The notes under the pieces are model-generated. The model saw only the letters and a program-made list of their open reading frames with translations, did not search any database and was not told the origin of the DNA. The position numbers were made by a program, and so were the translations under genes. Shown here one piece after another: positions 27,970-36,793 of a stretch of 64,000 nucleotides of DNA (positions are counted from its first letter, which is position 1; each line of letters opens with the position of its first letter). The DNA is from Mycobacterium florentinum. Lineage in GTDB: Bacteria > Actinomycetota > Actinomycetes > Mycobacteriales > Mycobacteriaceae. Location: assembly GCF_010730355.1 (NCBI RefSeq), contig NZ_AP022576.1, forward strand, positions 434,001-498,000, in the 5' to 3' direction.

Positions 27970-28937
27970 CCGCCGGGGCCGAGCCCGCAACCAATCGGGT
28001 GTGTGAACTCGCGCAGATCGACATCCCGATCATCCAGGCGCCGATGACCTACATCGCCGGCGCCCAGCTCGCCGCCGCGGTGTCCAACGCCGGCGGGTTG
28101 GGAATCATCGAGACCACCTCCGATCAGGGGCGGGCCGACATCCAGCGGGTGCGCAGCCTCACCGGTGGATCGGTGGGCGCGAACATCGCGCTGCTGTTCA
28201 ACCGCGATCTGACGGTGATAGACCTGTTGGTCGCCAACGGTATTCGGTTCGTGACCACCTCGGCCGGGAGCCCCTCGCTGTTCACCGATCGGCTCCACGA
28301 TGCGGGCATCACCGTGTTCCACGTGGTGGGCACCCTGGCCGCGGCCAAGAAGGCCGTCGACGCCGGCGTCGACGGGCTGGTCGTCGAGGGAGTCGAAGGC
28401 GGCGGGTTCAAGAACCGATTCGGAGCGTCGACCATGGTGCTGCTGCCACTGGTGGCCGCCCACGTGGACGTCCCGATCGTGGCGGCCGGCGGAATCTGCG
28501 ACGCCCGATCGATGGCCGCCGCGCTGGTGCTCGGCGCCGAGGCGGTCCAGATGGGTACGCGGTTGCTGGCCTCGGCGGATTCGCCGGTGCACGGCAACCT
28601 CAAACAAGCCGTCGTCGCCGCCGACGAGACCGCAACGGTGCTGCTGCCACTGGACGGCAAGCGGATGATGCGCGTCATCCGCACGGCGGCCGCCGAAAAG
28701 CTGGATGAGTCAGCGTCTTTCGAGGAGGGCGGCGCGGCGCTGCAGCGGGTGCAGCGACTCTATTTCGAGGGCGACATGGACGCCAGCGTCGCCAACACCG
28801 GTCAGGTCGCCGGCCGGATCGACGACCTCCCGCCGGCCGCCGAGATCATCAAGCAAATGTGGACCGGCTGCCGCGAGGTGCTGGCCGCCACCGCGGATCG
28901 GCTCCGGCCCGGCCAGCCTAGCTCGGGTGGGTGTTGA
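27966..28937 (+). CDS. nitronate monooxygenase / 2-nitropropane dioxygenase family
   Basis: A 323-residue FMN-binding TIM-barrel protein. Motifs include IPIIQAPMTYIAGAQLAAAV, GGLGIIETTS, IRFVTTSAGSPS, FHVVGTLAAAKKAVDAGVDG, the FMN phosphate-binding AAGGICDARSMAAALVLGAEAVQMGTR segment, and a catalytic His-containing region. It oxidises nitroalkanes or acts as an enoyl reductase. It overlaps the upstream NYN gene by 4 bases and the opposing lipoprotein gene by 20 bases at its 3' end. Confidence 0.87.
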   Translation: MTAGAEPATNRVCELAQIDIPIIQAPMTYIAGAQLAAAVSNAGGLGIIETTSDQGRADIQRVRSLTGGSVGANIALLFNRDLTVIDLLVANGIRFVTTSAGSPSLFTDRLHDAGITVFHVVGTLAAAKKAVDAGVDGLVVEGVEGGGFKNRFGASTMVLLPLVAAHVDVPIVAAGGICDARSMAAALVLGAEAVQMGTRLLASADSPVHGNLKQAVVAADETATVLLPLDGKRMMRVIRTAAAEKLDESASFEEGGAALQRVQRLYFEGDMDASVANTGQVAGRIDDLPPAAEIIKQMWTGCREVLAATADRLRPGQPSSGGC

Positions 28938-29229
28938 CGGCGAAGTCGACTTGTTCGCCGTTGACCTTGGTGATCTTCATGTTCGCGGTGTACTCCTTGC
29001 CCTCCGGGCCGGTGAAGTGACAGTCGAACTGCACACCGACCTTGGCCTCGACGCCGTCGGGGCAATGCACATCGTTGGGATGAAAACCGGTCTGCTTGGC
29101 GACGACGTCGACCACCGATTGCGCCGCACCGTCGGGCTTGACGGTCGACTTGCTGCTGCAACCGGCGCCCACCCCACTCATCAGGCTGACGGCTGCGGCC
29201 GCCGCGGCAACCTGGGCGATACGCATCAT
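28918..29229 (-). CDS. DUF4333 lipoprotein
   Basis: A 103-residue small protein with an N-terminal signal and a lipobox-like LMSGVGAGC (Cys near residue 24), so export and lipid anchoring are likely. The mature part KPDGAAQSVVDVVAKQTG and FDCHFTGPEGKEYTANM is the DUF4333 fold, with two cysteines (DVHCPDG, FDCHF) able to form a disulfide. The ATG at 29229 has AAAGGAG upstream; a second ATG at 29226 is equally possible. Function unknown. Its 3' end overlaps the nitronate monooxygenase gene by 20 bases. Confidence 0.8.
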   Translation of the reverse strand: MMRIAQVAAAAAAVSLMSGVGAGCSSKSTVKPDGAAQSVVDVVAKQTGFHPNDVHCPDGVEAKVGVQFDCHFTGPEGKEYTANMKITKVNGEQVDFAVNTHPS

Positions 29230-29397
29230 CGCGCTACTCCTTTGTCTGCCGAGCCCGAGGCGAACGCGACGGGAATCGACAGGCTAACACGGGTCCGCGG
29301 TGACCCCACAGCTCAGAAGGTGCGGACGACCGGCACTGCAAACCAATGTTCGCATTCTCCGGAAACCCGGTGTCGGAGCCGGATACAGTGACCGCCA

Positions 29398-29892
29398 ATG
29401 GCTCTCAGATGTCTCTTGCGAGCCGCGTGGCCCGCCATGACCGCCGCCGCTGTCCTCGCGGCGCCGGTCGCCGCTGCGTCGCAGCCCGTCCCGCTCAACG
29501 GCGCGTACGACACCTTCCTCGACCATTCGAAGCAGATGTTCAACGGCCAACCGCGGCCCTCGGAGCCGTCGATACAGCCGGCCAGCTTCACCACCACGTG
29601 CGACGCATCCGGTTGCGTTGCGCACTGGCTGCTGGTGAACGGGCTGGCCGACAACCCCACCGCGCCCACGGCGTACGACTACCAGTGGTCCGACGACAGG
29701 TGGGTATCGAGCGCGGACTATCCGTTCCATTGCGACGACGCCAGCTTGGTCGACGCCAGGCGGTCCGATTTCCTGATGCCCAACGGTGACGGAAGTTTCC
29801 GTGGGGAGCGAACTTTTACCGTCGGCGCACCCGGATGCCCCGGCGACGGCCCCGGCGTCTACTGGCTGCCGTTTACGCTGACGCCCGGCTGA
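29398..29892 (+). CDS. secreted hypothetical protein
   Basis: A 164-residue protein with a signal peptide (LLRAAWPAMTAAAVLAAPVAAAS) and a mature part containing four cysteines (TTCDASGC, FHCDDAS, GAPGCPGDG) and the motifs DNPTAPTAYDYQW and DFLMPNGDGSF. It is probably an exported disulfide-containing domain of unknown function. A TACAGT box (29384-29389) lies 8 bases before the ATG, so a leaderless or very short-leader transcript is likely. It converges with the CAP-domain gene at the 3' end of the mce operon, 5 bases away. Confidence 0.7.
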   Translation: MALRCLLRAAWPAMTAAAVLAAPVAAASQPVPLNGAYDTFLDHSKQMFNGQPRPSEPSIQPASFTTTCDASGCVAHWLLVNGLADNPTAPTAYDYQWSDDRWVSSADYPFHCDDASLVDARRSDFLMPNGDGSFRGERTFTVGAPGCPGDGPGVYWLPFTLTPG

Positions 29893-29897
29893 TTGCC

Positions 29898-30554
29898 CTA
29901 CTGAGGCGGAATCCCGGGCGGTGGATAGACGCCGCGCAGGATCCACGGGAGCCAGTTGATGCCGTACTCGACCTCGTCGCTCGCGTCGTAGTCGGGGCTG
30001 GGATCGAGGGGGACGTTCTCCTGCAGAGCCACCGCCGGCGGCGGCACCGCCCTTGCCGGTGCGGCGGCAGGCCGATCGGATTGGCCGTATACGGCGACCA
30101 CCACGGTGCGATCCCGGGCATTCTCCGACCACACCCCGATCTGGCTGTTGGTGCAGTCGGACATGATCGCGAAATATCCGGGGTTGTAATACCACTGATT
30201 CATCACCTCGACGCCGCTGATCGCGACGGCGGGATTGATCGCGACGGTCTCTGCCACCCGCCCGTGGAAGCCGGCGGCGTTCGCGCGGTCTTGCGGGGTG
30301 GACCCGTCAGAGCCGATGTCGTCGTTGAGGTTTCGATTGTTCAGCACGTCGAGGGTGTGCCGTTGGGCGGCCAGTTGCAGCTGCGGGTTGATCTTGACGT
30401 CGTTGGTGCAGCCGGCTTGGTGCTGCACGGTGAACACGTTGGCAACCACGCCGTCGTTGAGCCGCTTGTTGTCGGCCTGTGCGGCGGGCGCAGGACATAC
30501 GGCACCGGTAGCCGTGCAGAACAATGCGCCCAGCGCCAGTGATCGATACCGCAT
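29898..30554 (-). CDS. secreted CAP-domain protein at the end of the mce operon
   Basis: A 218-residue exported protein. The signal peptide (MRYRSLALGALFCTATGAVC) is followed by a CAP/SCP domain with the conserved NPQLQLAAQRHTLDVL, DDIGSDGSTPQDRANAAGF, GVEVMNQWYYNPGY and NSQIGVWSEN, which correspond to the His/Glu-containing cavity motifs of the CAP family. CAP proteins bind sterols and lipids in several organisms. The C-terminal tail is Pro-rich. It starts 20 bases after the mce3F stop on the same strand, with AAAGGAAC upstream of its ATG at 30554, so it is probably the last gene of the mce operon. Confidence 0.78.
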   Translation of the reverse strand: MRYRSLALGALFCTATGAVCPAPAAQADNKRLNDGVVANVFTVQHQAGCTNDVKINPQLQLAAQRHTLDVLNNRNLNDDIGSDGSTPQDRANAAGFHGRVAETVAINPAVAISGVEVMNQWYYNPGYFAIMSDCTNSQIGVWSENARDRTVVVAVYGQSDRPAAAPARAVPPPAVALQENVPLDPSPDYDASDEVEYGINWLPWILRGVYPPPGIPPQ

Positions 30555-30574
30555 GTCATTGTTCCTTTCGATCG

Positions 30575-32029
30575 TCAGCTCCCCGGCGGAAGCAACATCG
30601 CTTGCCAGGTCTTGTCTTTCGGCGCGGTTTGCGCCAGGTCGGATCGCGTGTACTGACGGCCGCCGGGCCCGGTGTAGGTACCGGTGGCCGGGTCGTATTG
30701 GGCGGCGGCGATCGGTGGCGGTGCGGCGGGACTCGGCGCACGCGGCGGCGATCCGGGCGGCAACTGCGGGACATCCTGACCGGACAGCGTGGCGTTGGGA
30801 TCGCCCTTCCAGTTGAAGCCGTCGTTGAGCGGCACGTACTGTTCGTTGCTCTCGCACAGCTTCACGGTCGGTGCGCGCTTGCCGGGCACGGTTTCACACG
30901 GGATGTTCCGCGCCCCACGGACATTGAGCTGTGAGTCCTGCGGCACCCGGCAGTACAGGTCTCCGGCCGGGCGGCCCGGATAGTCCTCGGCCGTGGGGAT
31001 GCGCTGCTGCTGGGCCGGCAGGAACCCGGTGGCGCACGGTGGCGGCAGATTGAGGTTGAGGTTGAAGCTCAGATACTGACCCCGGTATGCCTGCTTGGTG
31101 TTGAGGTTGGCGAGGATGCCGGCCTGCTCGGCGCCGATGGCCATCGGGAACACGACCAGTAACTGCTCGAGGTCGTTTTGGTAGGTGAGTGCGACCTGGC
31201 CGACGCTGACGAGGTTGGCCAGCAGGATCGGCAAGGTGGGCTGCACGCGCTCGATCAGTTGACGCACCTCCCCCAAGGCGGGGCCGCCCGCATCGATGAC
31301 ATGCGCGACAGTTGGGTCGTGCGTTTGCAATTCGGTGGTGACCGTCGCCAGGTGGGCTGCCCAGCCGGCGATCGCGTCCGAGCTGCGGTTCTGCGAATCG
31401 AGCACCGGTCGCGCCTGATCGATCAGCGCCACCAGCGGATCGAGATTCGTGCGCGCGTCGCCCGCCAGATCCGACGTTCCGACGATCAGCCGGGAAAGCT
31501 CCGGCCCGAGCCCGCCTACCGCGGTATAGGACTCGTCGACGACGGTTTTCAGGTTGTCGCGCGGGATCGCCCCCAACGCGGTATTCGCCGCGCTGAGAAG
31601 GGCATTGATGTCGGGCGGCACCGAGGTAGCGGCCAGCGGAATCACGTCGCCGTCCTTCAGCGGCCGCGAAGTAGCGTTGCGGGGCAACAACTCGACATAC
31701 GATTCGCCGATCGCGGTGTGGCTGTGCACCTCGGCTTTGAGGTCCGACGGAATGTCGATGCCGGACTTCAGCGAGAGCACGGCTTGCACGCCGGTGTCGG
31801 TCAGCCCGACCGATTCCACCCGGCCCACTTCGAAACCGCGATAGGTGACGTTGCCGGTGCCGTAGAGACCACCGGATTCCGGCAGCTCCATCTTCACCGT
31901 GTAGCGGCCGACGCCGAACAACATGGCCGGCAGTTTGACGAAGTGCAGGAAGGTGATCGCCAGCACGGCCAGCGCAATCACGGTGAAAACGGCCAGTTGC
32001 ACGATGATTCGTCGCGGCAGATGCAGCAT
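30575..32029 (-). CDS. mce3F: Mce-family protein F
   Basis: A 484-residue Mce protein with one N-terminal transmembrane segment (IIVQLAVFTVIALAVLAITF) and a Mce/MlaD domain (YTVKMELPESGGLYGTGNVT, GRVESVGL). The helical tail and the Pro-rich C-terminus ending in TWQAMLLPPGS are as in known MceF proteins. It forms part of the hexameric Mce needle that moves lipids from the outer envelope to the YrbE permease. It is the last mce gene, directly after mce3E (TAG then ATG, no gap). The subscript 3 comes from similarity of the neighbouring MceE and from the nearby Mce3R; it is not proven. Confidence 0.85.
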   Translation of the reverse strand: MLHLPRRIIVQLAVFTVIALAVLAITFLHFVKLPAMLFGVGRYTVKMELPESGGLYGTGNVTYRGFEVGRVESVGLTDTGVQAVLSLKSGIDIPSDLKAEVHSHTAIGESYVELLPRNATSRPLKDGDVIPLAATSVPPDINALLSAANTALGAIPRDNLKTVVDESYTAVGGLGPELSRLIVGTSDLAGDARTNLDPLVALIDQARPVLDSQNRSSDAIAGWAAHLATVTTELQTHDPTVAHVIDAGGPALGEVRQLIERVQPTLPILLANLVSVGQVALTYQNDLEQLLVVFPMAIGAEQAGILANLNTKQAYRGQYLSFNLNLNLPPPCATGFLPAQQQRIPTAEDYPGRPAGDLYCRVPQDSQLNVRGARNIPCETVPGKRAPTVKLCESNEQYVPLNDGFNWKGDPNATLSGQDVPQLPPGSPPRAPSPAAPPPIAAAQYDPATGTYTGPGGRQYTRSDLAQTAPKDKTWQAMLLPPGS

Positions 32030-33172
32030 CTAGGGCCCCTGATCCAGGTGGTAGGGCGCGATCAGCGGATTGCCGGGGGTGCCCCGATAGCCCGACGTGC
32101 ACGGGCTGGGGAATTGGCCGATGGTGCGGCCCCACTGCAGCTCGAGCTGGGTCAGGTGGCATTCCCATCGAGTGCCGGTCAACAGGCCCTGGTCGATTCG
32201 GCTGAGCGTGAGATCGACGATCGCGGTCAGGTTGGCGTAATCGCCGCGCTGGAAATTCTGGAATGTCTCGTTCGGAAACGGGAAGGTCGCCAACAGGGAC
32301 AGTGATCGGGTCAGGGCGGGTCCCGCGTTGGCGAGCGACTCCAGCACCGGTCCGACCTGCTGCAGCTCCTTGACCAGGTTGGCTTTGGTCTTGTTGACCG
32401 AATCAACGGTCAGCGCACTGAATTTGCTCAACTGATCCGCCGCCTCGACGAGCTTGCCGCGCTCCTCATTGAGGACCGCGAGGGCGTCGGGGACGGTTGC
32501 CAGAGCGTGGTCCAGGACCGGTTGTTGGGCGGCGAACTTCCCCACCACGCGGTTCAGGCTTTCGGTGGCCGCGATGATGTCACCGGACTGGTCGTTGAGA
32601 TACCCGGAGAACTTGTCCAGCTGTGAGATCAGGCTGCGCACGTCTTGTTCGCGGCCGCGGAAGGCCGTACTCAATGCCTCGGTGATGTCCTGTATCTGAC
32701 CCAGTCCGCCGCCGTTGAGCACCAACGACAGCGCCGCCAACGTCTGCTCGGTGCTGGGGTAGGCGCCGCCGCGCGCCAGCGGAATGACCGAGCCGCCGCG
32801 CAATTGTCCCTGCGGCGCTTCATTTTTCGGAGAGCTGAGTTCGATGTGATACGAGCCCAGTAAGCTGGTGGTGCCGATCTTGGCCGTTGCGTTAGCGGGT
32901 AACGTGACGCCCCGGTCGAGCTGCATGGTCACCAGCGCATGCCAGCCCTGACGCTCGATCTTGGTCACATGGCCGATCGTCACGTCGGAAACCCGGACCC
33001 GCGAGTTCGGTTGAATGTTGTTGACATCCGGCATCTGCGCCTGGACCACAAACGACCCCGGCCCCTCGCCCTGGGTTCCGGGCAGCGGCAGCGAATTCAG
33101 CCCATGCCAACCGCAGCCGGATATCCCGGCCGCGAGCAGGACCGTAAGCAGGCTCACCGCCACGCGTTTCAT
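32030..33172 (-). CDS. mce3E: Mce-family lipoprotein E
   Basis: A 380-residue lipoprotein of the Mce complex. The signal peptide ends in a lipobox AAGISGC (Cys near residue 20). The Mce domain starts SFVVQAQMPDVNNIQPNS and continues RVSDVTIGHVTKIE, followed by a long helical region and the C-terminal sequence FPSPCTSGYRGTPGNP. It contains an RGD tripeptide in FQRGDYANL, which may be chance. The sequence closely resembles the Mce3E (LprM) type as I remember it (for example GWHGLNSLPLPGTQG). Its ATG overlaps the mce3D stop (TGATG). Confidence 0.85.
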   Translation of the reverse strand: MKRVAVSLLTVLLAAGISGCGWHGLNSLPLPGTQGEGPGSFVVQAQMPDVNNIQPNSRVRVSDVTIGHVTKIERQGWHALVTMQLDRGVTLPANATAKIGTTSLLGSYHIELSSPKNEAPQGQLRGGSVIPLARGGAYPSTEQTLAALSLVLNGGGLGQIQDITEALSTAFRGREQDVRSLISQLDKFSGYLNDQSGDIIAATESLNRVVGKFAAQQPVLDHALATVPDALAVLNEERGKLVEAADQLSKFSALTVDSVNKTKANLVKELQQVGPVLESLANAGPALTRSLSLLATFPFPNETFQNFQRGDYANLTAIVDLTLSRIDQGLLTGTRWECHLTQLELQWGRTIGQFPSPCTSGYRGTPGNPLIAPYHLDQGP

Positions 33173-34461
33173 CAGCCACCCCCCGGCGGCGTCATCATGC
33201 CGCGCAGGCCCGCGGCCGGGTCGCTCGCGACCGTCTCGCTCGCCGGCGCACCGGGAGCCGGTGGTGGCGCGTTCGCGGCGGGCGGAACGTAGTCGGGTCG
33301 CATCGAATCCTCGCTGTAGGTAACCTCATTGGGCCGCGCCTGCGCGCCGACGAAGAGGTTCTCGCCGATCGGCGGGTAGTTGTACTGGCGGTTCTTCACG
33401 ATCGGCGCCATGTATTGCGCGCAGAGTTTCGCCGCCTGCTCGCCCCCCAATCGGGAGGCGGCCTGAATTGCGCCGCACAGGAACGCGATTGGGTTGGACA
33501 TGTTGCTGCCGGCCAGTGCACCGGTCAGCGCGCCGTTGGCCGGCTCGAAGATGTTGTTGAAGTTCTGCAACACCGTCGGGCTGATGTGCAGTGTCTGCTT
33601 GATGTCGTCGAGGCTGTCGACGAGCACCTTGCTGATCGACGTGAGCTTGTCCGATGCGGTGCCGATCACCTCGCGGTTCTCGGCGGCGAAGCTCTGCACG
33701 TCGCCGACCACCGCGTTGAGGTCCTCGGCCGCGTGGGCGACCTTGTTGGGATCGTCGCCCAGCAGCGAGGAGACCACGGCCAGGTTGTGGTTCAGCTGCT
33801 CGAGCAGATCGGCGCTGTCACGCAGCGCCGTCACCAGCGTCGACAGATTCTTCAAGGTGGAGAAGATGTCTCTGCTGTGGTCGCCGAGCGCCGAAATCGC
33901 CTGTGAGAGCTTGATAATGGTGTCGCGGATGGTGGGGCCCTGTCCGCGCAGGTTGTTCGCGGCGGTATTGATCAAGGCGCCGAGTGTGCTGACCCCGCCC
34001 GGCTGGGTGGGCTTGAGCAGTTCGGTCAACCGCTGAACTTGCGTGCGGAGGTCATCCCACTCGACCGGTACCACGGTGCGATCCTGGCCGATGACCGCCC
34101 CGTCGGCCATGATGGGACCGCCGGTATAGGGCGGCGTCAACTGAATGGCCCGGCCCGATACCAATTGCGGCGACAGGATCGCGGCCTTGGCGTTGGCGGG
34201 AACCTTGTACTTGCGGTCGAACGAGAACGTGATTTTGGATCGCAAGGGTTCCGGCTCGATCTTGAGGATGGTGCCCACCGGCACACCCCGGATGCGGACG
34301 TCATCACCGGCGAACACGCCATTGCTGTTGTCGAAGTACGCGACCACGACGGTGCGGGCGGCCTCGCCCGCGGTGCGCATCGCGACGATCACGCCCGCGA
34401 CGAGCACCAAAATGAGGCTGGTCGCCAGCACCGACCGAGACCGTCGGAGTTTCGTTGTCAC
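33172..34461 (-). CDS. mce3D: Mce-family protein D
   Basis: A 429-residue Mce protein. A transmembrane segment (SVLATSLILVLVAGVIVAMRT) is followed by the Mce domain (VVAYFDNSNGVFAGDDVRIR, GVPVGTILKIEPE), a long helical part and a Pro-rich end (ANAPPPAPGAPASET). The GTG at 34461 is used because it overlaps the mce3C stop by GTGA and the residues from VTTKLRRSR on match the family; longer upstream frames are shadows inside mce3C. It forms part of the Mce hexamer in the lipid transporter. Confidence 0.85.
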   Translation of the reverse strand: MTTKLRRSRSVLATSLILVLVAGVIVAMRTAGEAARTVVVAYFDNSNGVFAGDDVRIRGVPVGTILKIEPEPLRSKITFSFDRKYKVPANAKAAILSPQLVSGRAIQLTPPYTGGPIMADGAVIGQDRTVVPVEWDDLRTQVQRLTELLKPTQPGGVSTLGALINTAANNLRGQGPTIRDTIIKLSQAISALGDHSRDIFSTLKNLSTLVTALRDSADLLEQLNHNLAVVSSLLGDDPNKVAHAAEDLNAVVGDVQSFAAENREVIGTASDKLTSISKVLVDSLDDIKQTLHISPTVLQNFNNIFEPANGALTGALAGSNMSNPIAFLCGAIQAASRLGGEQAAKLCAQYMAPIVKNRQYNYPPIGENLFVGAQARPNEVTYSEDSMRPDYVPPAANAPPPAPGAPASETVASDPAAGLRGMMTPPGGG

Positions 34462-35729
34462 GGTTGGCCTCCCGGTGCCAGCGCGGGCGGCCCGGGCGGT
34501 GGACCACCGGGCGGCGGGGCCGGCGGCGGCTCCCGATAGGGGTAGCAGCCGGGACCGGGCAACGGCACGCCGGGCGGACCGCACGGATGATCGCCGGGGT
34601 TGCCGGTGATGGCGTCGGGCAGATTCAATCGCGGCTCGCCACCCTGGCCGGTCCGCGGATATGGGACCGGCAACGGCGGCGTTGCGGGCTGGCCGGTCGG
34701 GGGATCCGTCAGCTGCGACGGGAGCAGGGTCGCCGGGTCCAGCCCCAGGTCGGAGAACGCGGCACTGATGAAGGGCTGAACGAACTGGCCCGGTAACAGA
34801 TTCACCACATACGCCTTGAAGAAGGGGCCTGACGACAGGGACTCGCCCAGCGACATGACGTAGGAGTTGATCAGCGGAATAGCCTTCTGCACGCGCTCTT
34901 TTCGGTTCTCGACGATCGCCAGCACGCCGTTGAGCTTGTCCAGCGCCGGTCGCAGTTGCTGTCGATTTTCGGCGATAAACCCTTGCAGCTGCCGCGAGAC
35001 CGCCGAGATGTTCGTCCAGATCTGATCCAGGGCGGAACTCTGGGTCCGCAGCTGCGCCAGCACCGCATTGGTGTCGCGCACCAGGGTGACGATCTCGTCG
35101 GTGCGCTTGGCCAGCACGCCGGTTGCCTTGGCCGCGTTGTCCAGCAGGCTGCGCAGTTGGGCGTCGCGGTCGTCGAGCGTTTGGGCCAGTCGGGCAACCC
35201 CTTTGAGCGCGCTGCGGAAATCCGCCGGCGTATCGGCGAAGGTCTGCGACATGGTGTCCAGCGATTCGGACAGCCGGTTGGTGTTCAGCCCGCTGATCGT
35301 GGTGGCCAAATCACCCAATGCGTCCGGTAATTGGTAGGGCGACGTCGTCCGCTCGATGGGGATGGGCCCGTCGAGCCGACCCTCGCCGCGCGGGATCACG
35401 TCGAGGAACTTGCTGCCCAGTAAGCCTTTGGTTTTGATCGACACCTCGGTGCGGTTTCCGAGCCGAACATCGTCGTCGACCTTGAACGTGACCAGCACAC
35501 CGGGGCCGGTGAGCTCGATGCTGGACACCTTGCCCACTGGGTAGCCCGAGACTTCGACGGTGTTGTCGGTTCGCAACCCGCCGGCGTCGGCGAAATACGC
35601 GGAAACTCTATTGCCCTGATCGAGAAAGGGCAGGTTCTGGTATTGCAATGCGCCCAGCACAATTGCGGCGATGGCCACGATGCCGACCGCACCGATGATC
35701 AGCCGCTTGCGTTCCGGCAGTGATGTCAT
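34458..35729 (-). CDS. mce3C: Mce-family protein C
   Basis: A 423-residue Mce protein. The N-terminal membrane helix (LIIGAVGIVAIAAIVLGALQ) precedes the Mce domain (RVSAYFADAGGLRTDNTVEV, GYPVGKVSSIEL). The C-terminal third is extremely Pro/Gly-rich (PPPAPPPGGPPPGPPALA). The ATG at 35729 (MTSLPERKRL) is preferred because it overlaps the mce3B stop (ATGA); the open frame extends upstream to 35819 only as a shadow. Its stop overlaps the mce3D GTG. The tight coupling of C, D and E suggests stoichiometric assembly. Confidence 0.85.
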   Translation of the reverse strand: MTSLPERKRLIIGAVGIVAIAAIVLGALQYQNLPFLDQGNRVSAYFADAGGLRTDNTVEVSGYPVGKVSSIELTGPGVLVTFKVDDDVRLGNRTEVSIKTKGLLGSKFLDVIPRGEGRLDGPIPIERTTSPYQLPDALGDLATTISGLNTNRLSESLDTMSQTFADTPADFRSALKGVARLAQTLDDRDAQLRSLLDNAAKATGVLAKRTDEIVTLVRDTNAVLAQLRTQSSALDQIWTNISAVSRQLQGFIAENRQQLRPALDKLNGVLAIVENRKERVQKAIPLINSYVMSLGESLSSGPFFKAYVVNLLPGQFVQPFISAAFSDLGLDPATLLPSQLTDPPTGQPATPPLPVPYPRTGQGGEPRLNLPDAITGNPGDHPCGPPGVPLPGPGCYPYREPPPAPPPGGPPPGPPALAPGGQP

Positions 35730-36754
35730 TTCGGTGCACACCGCCCGCTGGCCTGACCGGCGACCTTGATGTAGACGGGCTGGCCGCCCTTGCCGTTGAC
35801 CTTGAGCACGACGTCGCACAGGTAGAAGGCGAAGAAGTCGCCGTACATCCCCTGGCGGGTCAGCGCCTGGTATTTGTCCGGCAGCGTGTTGAGCAGATTG
35901 TCGAGGTAGTCGTGATCGGCCAGTGCGACGTCGGCCACCCGATCGGTCTCGTGAACCACCTTCGAGAACGGCGCGCGCGCCTGCGACAGCAAGTCGGTGA
36001 TCGAGGCGGCCGCTGCGTTCGTGTAGGCCACCGCGTTGGAGATGTCCGTCTTGCGTTCGGCAAGCCCGTGCACCAGCTGCGACAGCGATGTGACCGCCTT
36101 GTCCAGCCGATCACTTTGGCCGCCAAGCGAACCCAGCACCACATTGAGGTTGTTGACCACTTGCCCGATGAGCTGATCGCGGTCCGCCAAGGTATTCGTT
36201 ACGGCCGCGGCCTGATCGAGAAAAGATGTGATGGTGGGGCCTTGGCCCTGAAACATCTGCAGCAACTGCTCGCTGAGCGCGTTGACCTGCTCGGGGTTCA
36301 GCGCGCGAAACAACGGCTTGAAACCGCCGATCAGGGCATCGAGATCCAGCGCGGGTTTGGTGCGGGCCAGCGGAATCGTTTGGTGCGGGTTGAGTATGGC
36401 CAGCCCGCCGGCCCCTTCTTCCAGCGCCAGATAACGGTCGCCGAACAGGTTGTCGTACCGGATCACCGCCTCGGTTCCCTGGGTGAGGGTGACCGAATTG
36501 TCGGCGGTGAACTCGACGCGCACCGTCGCGTCGGGGTTGATAGAGATCTTTTCGACTTTGCCGACCTCGACGCCGGCGATGCGCACCAGCTTGCCCTCCC
36601 TGAGGTTGGACACATTGCTGAACTCGGCGTAGTACGTCTTGCCGTCACCGAAACGAATCTCGCCGAACACGGCAACCAACAAGGCCGCGGTCAGCAGGCA
36701 CACCGACAAGAAGATGCCCAGGCGCACTGCGACGCCTTTCAGGTTCTCCTGCAT
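35726..36754 (-). CDS. mce3B: Mce-family protein B
   Basis: A 342-residue Mce protein with an N-terminal membrane helix (RLGIFLSVCLLTAALLVAVFG), the Mce domain (KTYYAEFSNVSNLREGKLVR, IAGVEVGKVEKISI) and a long helical tail. It is the shortest of the six Mce proteins here and lacks the Pro-rich extension. The ATG at 36754 has GGAGAGC upstream, and its stop overlaps the mce3C ATG by four bases. Confidence 0.87.
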   Translation of the reverse strand: MQENLKGVAVRLGIFLSVCLLTAALLVAVFGEIRFGDGKTYYAEFSNVSNLREGKLVRIAGVEVGKVEKISINPDATVRVEFTADNSVTLTQGTEAVIRYDNLFGDRYLALEEGAGGLAILNPHQTIPLARTKPALDLDALIGGFKPLFRALNPEQVNALSEQLLQMFQGQGPTITSFLDQAAAVTNTLADRDQLIGQVVNNLNVVLGSLGGQSDRLDKAVTSLSQLVHGLAERKTDISNAVAYTNAAAASITDLLSQARAPFSKVVHETDRVADVALADHDYLDNLLNTLPDKYQALTRQGMYGDFFAFYLCDVVLKVNGKGGQPVYIKVAGQASGRCAPK

Positions 36755-36793
36755 CGTTGCTCTCCTGCTTGGTCTTTGGTGGTTCGGGTGGGA

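Noticed and set aside
32291..32305. RGD tripeptide in Mce3E as a host integrin-binding motif.
   Set aside because: A three-residue motif inside a helical region is expected by chance; no structural support.
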